64,000 nt of DNA from RGDT01 sp964630925. GTDB taxonomy: Bacteria > Planctomycetota > Planctomycetia > Gemmatales > Gemmataceae. Below, one piece after another: positions 47,376 through 56,200 of the stretch; the first letter of the stretch is position 1; every line of letters starts with the position of its first letter. The stretch covers positions 1-64,000 of the forward strand of contig CAZVZK010000037.1 in the NCBI GenBank assembly GCA_964630925.1, written 5' to 3'. Under the pieces are notes generated by a model. That model was not told the DNA's origin and did not search any database. It saw only the letters and a list, made by a program, of their open reading frames with translations. The translations under genes and the position numbers were made by a program.

Positions 47376-50300
47376 GCTGGCCACCGGGTTGCGCGCCCAT
47401 GCGGAAGCGATCCTCGCCGACGGCCGGTTCCGTAACTTCGTCGCCCAGTCGCACAGCCGGGACGTCCTCCGCCATCTGCGCGTCCCGCCGGATCAGTGGC
47501 CGTCGTACACCGCGACCCTCGACGATGACCTCGTCTACGCGGCGCAGTCACTCCTCTACGTCGGCCTACGGCTGAAGCAAGAGACCCCCGAATCAGCCGA
47601 CAGCGATGTCTACCTCACGCGGGGAGCGGAGATCCTGGAGCACGTCTACGCCCGCGCCGACGACGGCGACCCCGAGCGGCCCTGCCAGCTGTTCAGCGCC
47701 GCCTTGGCGTACTACATGGCCGGCCACTTCGCTCGGGCGTTCGTCCTCATCCGCGACCTCGAGGCCGAGGCCCCCTTGCCCAGGTTCCTGCGCCCCATCC
47801 GCCACCTGCTACTCAAGGATCTCCGCCCGCTCCGCCGGGAAGTCATCGACCGGCTCCTGCAGGCGGAGTACGGCGACGACCAGATCGCTGCGGCGGTCGC
47901 GGCGGGGGAGTTGGACGAGGATCAGGCGCTGTGCCGGGTGCTGGAGGCGACCATGTACAGGGCGCTCTCGCACTTCCTGGAGCACATCCGGACCGGGGAC
48001 GCGGCCCTGCTGGAGGAGGCCGAGAGGCTCGTCGATGTGGCCACCGAGGTGTCGGTGGATCACCGGTTCGCCGACTGGTGGTGGTACTTCGCGTGCGTCC
48101 GGGTCCTGCTGGGGACATTCAGGCGGCACTCGCTGTGGACAAACCTCGGCCCGTTCTTCGCGCGGCCCGCGGCAGCTGAATTGGCGCGGCAGTACGTGCG
48201 CGCCAACCTACGGCTGCCGACACCGGTGGTCGAGCTGTGGCCCTCCCAGGTCACCGCCATCCCCCACCTCTTCGCGGAAGGCGGACAGAAGAACCTCTGC
48301 GTCCGCATGCCGACCAGCGCCGGCAAGACCAAGGTGGCCGAGCTCGCCGTGCTGGCCCACCTCAAGGACGGGATCGATCCCGAGTTCAGGTGCGTCTACG
48401 TGGCCCCATACCGGTCCCTGGCGGTGGAGGTGGAGCAGACGCTTCGGGAGGCATTGCTCCCGCTCGGCCTGCGCGTGTCCGAGCTGTACGGAGGCTTCGA
48501 GCTGACGGCCACCGACCGGCTGCTCATCGAGAACACCCACGTCCTGGTCGCCACCCCGGAGAAGTTCGACGCCTTCGTGCGCTTCAGCCCCGACCTGGCC
48601 GGGCAGGTGAAGCTCGTGATCCTCGACGAGGGGCACATCGTCACCCCCGTGAATTTCACGTCCTTGAGGCAGTCCCGTGGGCTGAAGTACGAGGTGTTCC
48701 TGCAGCGGCTCGTGTCCCGCTGCGGGCGTTCCGGGGCGAGGATCGTCTTCCTATCTGCCGTCATGCCGAACGCCGGACAGTTCGCCGAGTGGATCACCGG
48801 CGGGACGGACGGCCTCGTGGAGAGCGACTGGCGGCCGTCGAGGCTCATGGTCGGGGCCGCCGTCTGGGATGGCTCGGCCGTGAGCCTGGAGTTCACCCAC
48901 GCGGACCGTCATCCGCTCGGGCATCGGTGCTTCGTTCCCAGGTTTGTAACGCAGCGCCCGGCCGACGGGTGGCTCGGCCGCCGGAAGCTGCCGTTCCCGA
49001 AGGACGGCGACGAGGCACTCGCCCTCACGGCCCTGGACCTCGCGCGGCACAAGCTGACGATGGTGTTCGTGGCGAGGAAGGCCTCGGCGGAGCCGTTCGG
49101 CCGGACCATCCTGGATTGCCTGAAGCTGAGAGGAATGCTGCCGGAAGCGGCCCCGCCCGAGCTGCCGATCGATCCGCGCCACCAGCCGGACCTCGACCGG
49201 TGCCTCCGGCTGATCGGCGAACACATGGGGGAGGGGAGCGACCACCTCGCCTTCCTCCGCGCCGGCTTCATCGTCCACCACGGCAGCATCCCGCAGCCGG
49301 TCCGCATCGCCCTGGAGAGGCTGGTGCGGTCGGGCGCGATCCGGCTCGTGGTGGCGACGACCACCCTCGCCCAGGGGGTGAACTTCCCGATCCACACCGT
49401 CCTCGTCCACAGCCTCGATCACGGCCAGGATTCTCCGGTGTCGCCGATGGACTTCTGGAACATCTGCGGGCGAGCCGGCCGAGGGATGAAGGAAAACGAG
49501 GGCCAGATCCTCTTCTTCGCCGAGGAGTGCTTCGCCGAATGGCGAAAAGGGCGTTCCAAGAAGTTCAAGGCCCAGTCGCCGGGCTGGCAGCAAAGGAAGT
49601 GGCGGGAGTGGTGCGAGGAGCAGCGATCCCGGCATGCCAGGTACATCGAGCAGCACGGGAACTACCAGGTCGAGTCCGGGCTCCTCTCACTCATCAACAG
49701 GGTCATCCGGCTGTGGCAGGAGCGACACCGTACGGTCGATGTCCCCGCCCTCTGCGAGGCGCTCGCAAATCACCGGTTGGACCTGTTCGCCGGGAGTGAG
49801 GACGCCGATCTGGAGAGCGTGCTCAGCACCCTGGACGGGCTTTTGATCGCGATGACCGAGGAATGCGATGCCGAAGAGATCACCCCTGACACTTTCCAGG
49901 ACCTCCTCTGCCGGTCCCTCGTCCACCTCCAGCTCACGACCCCGGACGCCCGCCAGACGGTCAACGAGATCCTCGCCTCGCGTGTCCGCTACATCCGGTG
50001 CCGATTCCCGGAGCAGGCCAGGCGGTGGCAGTTCTACCAGCTCGGCCTGCCTCTGCGCGACTGCGAGGCCATCGAGGCCAAGAAAGACGAGCTGCTGGGC
50101 CTCTACCTGAAGGCCGTCGATTACGAGGCGTGGCCCGTCGGGCAGCGGGCGGGGCACCTTGCGGACATCGCTGAGCACCTGTTCCTGCTCTCCGAGATCG
50201 CGCCGGGCGTGCAGGTCCCGCTTCGCTGGAGACGCATACTTGAGTTGTGGCTCAGCGGGCAGACGCCGACCGGCATCCTGGGCGACGCCGAGGTAGTGGA

Positions 50301-50970
50301 GGAGGGGCTGTCGGCCCACGACCTCAACCGCTGGATGGACGACGCGTTGGCGTACCGGCTGCCTTGGGGGCTCAATTCGCTCAGTGTCTATCTGCGGCAG
50401 TACGCCGAGGGCATCGGGGCGGCGTTGCCGGAGGTCACGGACTACTACTCGTCCTTCGTGAAGTACGGGGCGCACGAGCCGGCCGTGTGCTGGCTCCTGG
50501 CCTTGGGGGTTCCGTCGCGCGGCGCGGCAGCCCGCGTCGGGGCGTTGCTCGCCGGCAGGGTCGGGAAGCCCGATGCCCTGCTGCGGTGGCTTGGCGCGGG
50601 CGGCATCGAGCGCTTGCTGGACGAAGGGCTGAGCGAACCCGACGCAGACCTGCTCCGCGCAACCGTGCTTCGGGCGGAGGGCGCACGAATGACGACACAG
50701 CGGCCGGTGACTGTGAGGCTCCGCACCGAGAAGATCGCCGGGCCGATTCCCACCCCTGGAACAAGAGCGCTCCTGGAGCCTGCGGCGGACAACGAGCCGA
50801 ACCGCTACCGGCTCCTATCCCTTTCGGGTGAGCTGATGACCACGTTCCGGCTTGAATCGGATCGCTTGGCCGCCCTCATGGCGACGCCCGATTTCGTAAC
50901 GGCAACGGTGGTGGAGCCAGAGCCGCCAGGCACCGGGGAAACACTGCGCATCCGCGTTGAGCCCATCTGA
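47359..50970 (+). CDS. hamB: HamB/AbpB-like superfamily 2 helicase
   Basis: 1203 residues from ATG 47359 inside the end of the nuclease gene. A helical N-terminal region of about 290 residues precedes a Ski2-like helicase core: motif I RMPTSAGKTKVAE (about 316), motif II VILDEGHIV (about 420), motif III FLSAVMPN, motif V ATTTLAQGVNFPI and motif VI ICGRAGRGMKENEGQILF (about 703). The long C-terminal region is helical and has no known motif. In Hachiman the helicase senses abnormal DNA and controls the nuclease. The intact reading frame and tight coupling suggest a functional pair. Confidence 0.72.
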   Translation: MSDPSELATGLRAHAEAILADGRFRNFVAQSHSRDVLRHLRVPPDQWPSYTATLDDDLVYAAQSLLYVGLRLKQETPESADSDVYLTRGAEILEHVYARADDGDPERPCQLFSAALAYYMAGHFARAFVLIRDLEAEAPLPRFLRPIRHLLLKDLRPLRREVIDRLLQAEYGDDQIAAAVAAGELDEDQALCRVLEATMYRALSHFLEHIRTGDAALLEEAERLVDVATEVSVDHRFADWWWYFACVRVLLGTFRRHSLWTNLGPFFARPAAAELARQYVRANLRLPTPVVELWPSQVTAIPHLFAEGGQKNLCVRMPTSAGKTKVAELAVLAHLKDGIDPEFRCVYVAPYRSLAVEVEQTLREALLPLGLRVSELYGGFELTATDRLLIENTHVLVATPEKFDAFVRFSPDLAGQVKLVILDEGHIVTPVNFTSLRQSRGLKYEVFLQRLVSRCGRSGARIVFLSAVMPNAGQFAEWITGGTDGLVESDWRPSRLMVGAAVWDGSAVSLEFTHADRHPLGHRCFVPRFVTQRPADGWLGRRKLPFPKDGDEALALTALDLARHKLTMVFVARKASAEPFGRTILDCLKLRGMLPEAAPPELPIDPRHQPDLDRCLRLIGEHMGEGSDHLAFLRAGFIVHHGSIPQPVRIALERLVRSGAIRLVVATTTLAQGVNFPIHTVLVHSLDHGQDSPVSPMDFWNICGRAGRGMKENEGQILFFAEECFAEWRKGRSKKFKAQSPGWQQRKWREWCEEQRSRHARYIEQHGNYQVESGLLSLINRVIRLWQERHRTVDVPALCEALANHRLDLFAGSEDADLESVLSTLDGLLIAMTEECDAEEITPDTFQDLLCRSLVHLQLTTPDARQTVNEILASRVRYIRCRFPEQARRWQFYQLGLPLRDCEAIEAKKDELLGLYLKAVDYEAWPVGQRAGHLADIAEHLFLLSEIAPGVQVPLRWRRILELWLSGQTPTGILGDAEVVEEGLSAHDLNRWMDDALAYRLPWGLNSLSVYLRQYAEGIGAALPEVTDYYSSFVKYGAHEPAVCWLLALGVPSRGAAARVGALLAGRVGKPDALLRWLGAGGIERLLDEGLSEPDADLLRATVLRAEGARMTTQRPVTVRLRTEKIAGPIPTPGTRALLEPAADNEPNRYRLLSLSGELMTTFRLESDRLAALMATPDFVTATVVEPEPPGTGETLRIRVEPI

Positions 50971-51185
50971 CACGGCTGGGATCCTCTGTGGGATTACAGC
51001 CGGCAATCGGCTGCTCCGCGCGGCAGGATCCGAGAAGAATCCCCCCAAGGGCGGCGTGGAACGTCTGCCGACCGGCAGGCTTCCGGACACGGCCTTGCGT
51101 CGTGTCCGCGCCCGTGTCCGGCGCATCATCTGACCGGCGCGCTAGGGAAGCAGCCGGTCGCGTGCTACCCTGCTGCTCGTCCCGG

Positions 51186-51767
51186 ATGCCCACCGTCTCC
51201 AACGCGACCTTCGGCCCGCTGATCTCCTACCTCGTGCCGGGCGCGGTCGTCCTGGCCGGCCTCAGCGGCTACTCCCCGGCCATCGCCGGCTGGCTCTCGG
51301 CCGCGCCGGGGAACGAGCCGACGATCGGCGGCTTCCTCTACCTGACGCTCGCGGCCCTCGCGGCGGGGATGACGGTGAGCGCCGTGCGCTGGGCCGTGGT
51401 CGGCAACCTCCACGCTTGGACCGGGCTGCGCCTGCCGCCGCTCGACTTCACGCACCTCGGCCCGAACGTGGAGGCGTTTCGGCTGCTCATCAACATTCAC
51501 TATGACCATTACTTGTTCTACTCGAACATGCTCATCGCCTGCGCCGTGGCGTTCATCGCGTACCGCCTCTCGCACGGCCCGCAGATGCCCGTCGGGTGGC
51601 CGGAGGCGCTCTTCGTGGCGCTGGAAGGCGTCTTCTGGTTGACCTCGCGCGACACGATCTGGAAGTACCACACGCGGGCCGCACAGCTACTGCGAGCGCC
51701 CGAGGATGTCGCCGCCCCCCCGAGGCGGCATTCGCGCACGGCGAAGCGCGGCGGGGGGCAAAGTTGA
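51186..51767 (+). CDS. Hypothetical membrane protein, 193 aa
   Basis: The start is ATG 51186 (the longer frame to 50988 is not coding-like); a TACCCT box lies 14 bases upstream. Four hydrophobic spans are visible: SYLVPGAVVLAGLSGY, GGFLYLTLAALAAGMTVSAV, YFYSNM-adjacent MLIACAVAFIAYRL, and EALFVALEGVFWLTS. A conserved-looking segment (GNLHAWTGLRLPPLDFTHLG) and paired Tyr/His residues (NIHYDHYLFYSNML) lie between spans two and three. I believe it belongs to an unnamed family seen in planctomycetes. Function unknown. From 50971 to 51185 I see no gene. Confidence 0.65.
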   Translation: MPTVSNATFGPLISYLVPGAVVLAGLSGYSPAIAGWLSAAPGNEPTIGGFLYLTLAALAAGMTVSAVRWAVVGNLHAWTGLRLPPLDFTHLGPNVEAFRLLINIHYDHYLFYSNMLIACAVAFIAYRLSHGPQMPVGWPEALFVALEGVFWLTSRDTIWKYHTRAAQLLRAPEDVAAPPRRHSRTAKRGGGQS

Positions 51768-51793
51768 TCGTCAGCGCGATGGCGCAAATGACA

Positions 51794-51830
51794 AGGCCCG
51801 GCGGAGGGCGGCTCGCCCCAGGCCGGGCCT
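51794..51830. terminator. GC hairpin between convergent genes
   Basis: AGGCCCGGC (51794-51802) pairs with GCCGGGCCT (51822-51830) between two convergent genes. There is no U-run on either side, so it is only terminator-like. Confidence 0.35.
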
Positions 51831-51871
51831 CGATTGGAGCGCGGGAAGAGCCCCCGCGCTGGGGACGGCGT

Positions 51872-51961
51872 CTACTTGCCCTGCCCCGCGGGCTTCTCCC
51901 CGCCGGGCTTGGGCTGCGGCTGGGGCTGGGGCGGCTTCGGCTTCTGCCCGCCGTTGGCCAT
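51872..51961 (-). CDS. 29-aa Pro/Gln/Lys-rich peptide
   Basis: ATG 51961 is preceded by GGAGGAG seven bases upstream, strong for so short a frame. The peptide starts MANGGQKPKPPQPQPQPKPG and is followed by a TAG. It is fully low-complexity and probably disordered. It is transcribed divergently from the XRE regulator across a perfect palindrome, so it may be the regulated gene of that pair, or a leader or mRNA with a short product. Not on any list I know. Confidence 0.45.
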   Translation of the reverse strand: MANGGQKPKPPQPQPQPKPGGEKPAGQGK

Positions 51962-51995
51962 GGTGCGTCTCCTCCTCGCTGGGGTGTCGGGAACC

Positions 51996-52016
51996 CATAG
52001 TCGATTTTCGACTATG
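51996..52016. promoter_or_regulatory. Operator palindrome for the XRE regulator
   Basis: CATAGTCGA (51996-52004) and TCGACTATG (52008-52016) are perfect 9-bp inverted arms around TTT. The site lies between the divergent 29-aa peptide gene and the XRE gene. It overlaps a minus-strand GACTAT -10-like box, and a plus-strand TATCAT box follows at 52030-52035. This is a typical autoregulated operator; binding is inferred. Confidence 0.65.
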
Positions 52017-52071
52017 CGAAGTGAGACTTTATCATCCGGCTGGGCGGAACGCAAGGGCCGGGTGGGAAAAA

Positions 52072-52374
52072 GTGGACAAGACCATCCACACCCCGGAGTA
52101 CGGGGCCCTCCTGCGCCTGCTGCGCCGGGGGCGCGAGGACGCCGCGCTGACGCAGGCCGAGGTGGCGGCGCGCGTGGGCCAGACGCAGTCTTTTGTCAGC
52201 AAGGTCGAGCGCGGCGAGCGCCGCCTGGACGTCCTCGAGCTGCGCGTCTTCTGCGCCGCCATCGGCCTCACCCTCCCGGCCTTCGTGGAGCGCCTGGAGG
52301 TGGAGCTGGCGAGGCCCGCTGGAGGGCGCGAGCCCCCCGGGCGGCGCCCCTCGGGCGGCGGCACGGGCGATTGA
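52072..52374 (+). CDS. XRE-family HTH transcriptional regulator
   Basis: GTG 52072 has GGGTGGG six bases upstream. The 100-residue product shows a Cro/CI-type helix-turn-helix: LLRLLRRGREDAALTQAEVA, ARVGQTQSFVSKVERGERRL and DVLELRVFCAAIGLTLPAFV. A Gly/Arg-rich tail follows. It should bind the palindrome just upstream and repress its own promoter and that of the divergent small gene. Its neighbours mark a small phage or plasmid-type module. Confidence 0.82.
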   Translation: MDKTIHTPEYGALLRLLRRGREDAALTQAEVAARVGQTQSFVSKVERGERRLDVLELRVFCAAIGLTLPAFVERLEVELARPAGGREPPGRRPSGGGTGD

Positions 52375-52510
52375 ACATGGGCCGCGCACTGCCCCGGCGG
52401 CGGGGCGGCCTTGCTGGCCGGCAGGGCTCACGGCGCAAGCGCGCCGGCGAGGCCGCCAGGTGGCACCCTCGCGTGTTCACGGGCGGCGGGGGCCGCGCTA
52501 GCGTCGCGGC

Positions 52511-53239
52511 ATGTCCCGCCCCCGCGCGCCCGTCGGCCTCCCCGTGATCCCCGCCGGGCGGGAGGTCCCGCTGTACGAGGGCGACATCGAGGCCGACATC
52601 CGCACCATGAACCGCAAGCGCGCCGAGGAGATCGGCGGCAGGCTGTCGTACCCGAGCAAGATGGACGTGGCGAGCTGGGGCATCCCGGCCACACGCTGCC
52701 GCATTGGCTCCGTCCTCGCCCGCCAGGAGGGCACGACGTGCGGCGACTGCTACGCCCTCAAGGGCAGCTTCCGCTTCAAGGGCGTCCGCGACGTGCTGGA
52801 GGGGAACTACGAGAGGCTCTTCAACCCTCTCTGGACGCCGGCGATGGCCGCGCAGTGGCGGTGGCTGGGCGAGGACCGGGCGCGCCTTTTCTTGGCGGGC
52901 GATATCCAAGGGGTCAATCATTTACTGAACATCATCCGGATGTGCAATGCCGTGCCGGGCACCGTCTTCTGGATGCCCTCGCGCGAGGTCGCCACCATCC
53001 TGACGGTCAAGCGCATGCTGGTTGAGACGTGTCTGGAGTGGCCCACCAACCTCATCGACAGGGTGTCGGCAAGCCTCGTGGACGGGCCGCCGCCCAGGGG
53101 GTTCGTGTACACCTCCACCGTCGTCACCAAGGCCACGCCGGACACCTGCCCCTCCTCCATCAGGGGCGGCTCCTGCGCCGACAACGGCTGCACCCGCTGC
53201 TGGCACGAGGAGGGCGACGTCCCCTACCTGAAGCACTGA
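52511..53239 (+). CDS. Phage gene product 88 (GP88)-like protein
   Basis: 242 residues. The pattern SYPSKMDVASWGIPATRCRI, CGDCYALKGSFRFKGVRDVL, ARLFLAGDIQGVNHLLNIIR, VTKATPDTCPSSIRGG and CADNGCTRCWHEEGDVPYLK fits the mycobacteriophage GP88-like family. Eight Cys residues, several as CxxC pairs, suggest a bound metal or Fe-S cluster. The biochemical role is unknown. It lies 136 bases downstream of the XRE regulator and converges on the glycosyltransferase mosaic. Confidence 0.75.
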   Translation: MSRPRAPVGLPVIPAGREVPLYEGDIEADIRTMNRKRAEEIGGRLSYPSKMDVASWGIPATRCRIGSVLARQEGTTCGDCYALKGSFRFKGVRDVLEGNYERLFNPLWTPAMAAQWRWLGEDRARLFLAGDIQGVNHLLNIIRMCNAVPGTVFWMPSREVATILTVKRMLVETCLEWPTNLIDRVSASLVDGPPPRGFVYTSTVVTKATPDTCPSSIRGGSCADNGCTRCWHEEGDVPYLKH

Positions 53240-53275
53240 CCGGCGCCGGATCCGAGGCCCGGCCGACGCAGCCCT

Positions 53276-56200
53276 TTACGCCGCGGGGGGCGTCCCCGGC
53301 GGCAGGGACGCGCCGTCCCTGGCCCCGCGCATGCCGCGGAGCCTGTCCAGCACGGCCCTGATCCGCCCGTCGTGCGGGCACAGCGCGGCCGCCTCGGCCA
53401 GCTGACGCTCGGCGCCCCCGAGGTCCCCTGACTGCTCCAGCGCCGAGGCGTGCAGCAGGCGGACGCCGGGGTCGGAGGGGTGGGCGGCCGCCGCCCCGCC
53501 CAGGATCGTCACCGCGCCGGCCACGTCGCCGGAGTCGAGCAGGGCCTTGCCGCGCCACCACGCGGGCTCGCCCGCGGGCCCCGCGGTGCGCGCCATGCCG
53601 TCCAGCACCGGCCCCATCTCGCCCCAGCGGCCCTGCGAGCAGAGAAGGCCGGCCAGCCCCACCCAGGGCGGGCGCCACAGGGGGGCCTCGGCGCACGCCC
53701 TGCGCCACTGGGCCTCGGCGTCGGCGTCCCCGCCCAGCGCCAGGCAGACGCGGGCCAGCTCGTGCCGGGCCATGAAGGTGCGCAGCCCCTCGGAGACGCT
53801 GCGGAACAGCCCGCCGCCCTCGGCGCCGTCGATCAGCCCCAGCAGGGCGGCCCTCGCCCCCTGGTGGTCGCCCTCGGCCGAACGGAGCCGGGCCTCGCGC
53901 ATCGTCAGCTCGGGGTCGCCGGGGCACACGCGCAGGCCCAGGAGCGCGGCGTCCAGCGCGTCGCGGGGCCTGCCCATCTCGAGCAGCGCCCTCACGCGCA
54001 GGGAGTGGAGCTTGCGGACGATGGAGTCGCCCGGCGACGACAGGCGCAGGCTCAGGTGCAGGTGGCGCAGCCCCCCCTGTGGGTCGCCCAGGTCCAGGGC
54101 CATCTGGGCGAGGTAGAAGAGGGTGAACGGCTCGTCGCCCAGGTCCCTGTGCTGCGCCCTGAGGATACGCAGGTCGCGCTCCAGCTTCCTGCCCCTCAGC
54201 GCCGGGTCCACGTAGCCGGTGTGGTCGATGACCACGTCCGCCTCGCGGACCTCGGCGCCGCCGCGCTTGAGGGAGGGGAGGATCTGCTCGTGGATGCGGT
54301 ACTCCCAGCGCGCGTGCGGCCCGTTGCGGAACAGGCGGAGGTGGTCCACGAGGGTCGCCGCCCCCGTCTCGTCCGGCAGGCAGCGGCACTTCATGCTGTA
54401 CGCCACGTCCCCGTCCGGCAGCGACTCCAGCAGCGCCTTGAGCTTGAGCCGATTCTCGGCGTCCAGCCTGTCGTCGGCGTCCAGCCAGAAGATCCATTCC
54501 CTGTCGGCGTGCCGGAGGCACTCGTTGCGTGCGGCGGAGAAGTCGTCCACCCAGGTGAAGTGGTGGACCTCCGCGCCCTTGGAGAGCGCGATCTCGACGG
54601 TGCGGTCCTTGGAGCCGGTGTCCAGCACCACGACCTGGGGGAACAGGCCGCCGGCGCTGTCGATGCACGCCCCGATGTTCGACTCCTCGTCCCTGGCGAT
54701 GATGCACAGCGCGGCGCCGGGCTTCAGCGCCCTCACCACCACGGGGGTGTCCCCGGCGCGGGCGCCCCGGCGTGCCAGGACGTTGACGAAGGCGCGCTCG
54801 TCGGCGGCGGGCAGGGCGCGGATCAGGCCGTCGGGGTCGGCGTGGACGGGGTGCCCGTTGCGCTCGTCGAGGGCCTCGAAGGTGTAGCCCCTCGCCGACA
54901 GCCAGGACAGCAGGCGGGGCGCGGGCGTGCCGGCCGCCTCCAGGCCCCACGGCCACAGCTCGAACAGGAGCGCCGCGTCGGGCGACCGCGCCAGGGTGCG
55001 CTCCAGCCCGGCCAGGGCCAGCCCCTCGGCCCCCTGCACGTCCAGCTTGATCAGGGACACCGGGCCGGCGTCCGCGAGCAGGCCGTCCAGGCGTGCGGCT
55101 CTGACCGGGACAGAGGCCCTGCCGCCCGCGCCGGGGATGACCCGGTGGTCGCCCTGGTTGTCGGGGGACAGGGACAGCTCCGCCTCGCCGTCGTGGTCGG
55201 AGGCCGCCACGGGCAGGACCGTGACGTTGGCGTGCCCGTTGCGCTCGACGTTCTCGCGCAGCAGGGCCAGGTTGCCGGGCTCGGGCTCCACGGCGAAGAC
55301 CCTGCCCGAGGGCCCCACGAGGTGGGCCAGGCGCAGCGTGTAGACGCCGACGTTGGCGCCCACGTCGATCACCGTGTCGCCGGGGCGCACGAGCCGGCGG
55401 AGGGCGGATAGCGCCAGGTGCTCGTAGGGCTCGCCCTCCAGCAGGGGGCGGCTCACCCACAGGTCGCGCGCCGGGTCGTGCAGCGCCATCTCCTGCCCGT
55501 TCACCACGGCCACGGACGGGCCAGACGCGGGGGCCGCCTCGGTGGCCGCGGCGGGCACCGGCGGCGCGTCGGCGAGCCTGCGGACGGGCCTGTGGCGGAG
55601 GCGGCGCAGGGCCGACTCCACGGCGTCGAGCGTGTGCCCCCAGGTCAGGCCGCGCTCGACACGCGCACGCCCCGCGGCACCCCTCTTCGCCCTCTCGGCG
55701 GGGCTGAAGGCGGCCTCGCGGAGGATGAGGGCCAGCGCGCCGGCGTCGGGCTCGGCGAGCCAGGGCGTGCCGCACGTCTCCATTCCGCCCGCCTTCTGCT
55801 CGTTGAAATCGACACGCCGCGCCGGGACCAGCCAGCCGACGGTGTCGTCCACGAAGTCGAGGCAGGCGCCCATGCCGGTGGCGACGACGGGGAGGCCGGA
55901 GGACATGGCCTCGGCGAGGGGGAGGCCGAAGCCCTCGCCGCGGTAGGGCAGCGCCAGCACGTCGCACGCCGCGTACAGCGACGCCATCTCCGCGTCCGCC
56001 ATGTCGCCGTCGAGCGTGAGGACCTCGGGGTTGCCGGGCGCCGCCTGGAAGGCCCTGATCTCGTCGTCGGCGGTCTGGCCGCGGTAGAAGGAGGAGGCGC
56101 CCATGCCCTTGACCACGAGGCACACGCCGTCGGTGGAGCGGAAGGCCCTGCCGTAGGCGGACAGCAGCACGTCGAAGCCCTTCCTGGGGATCGTCCCGCC

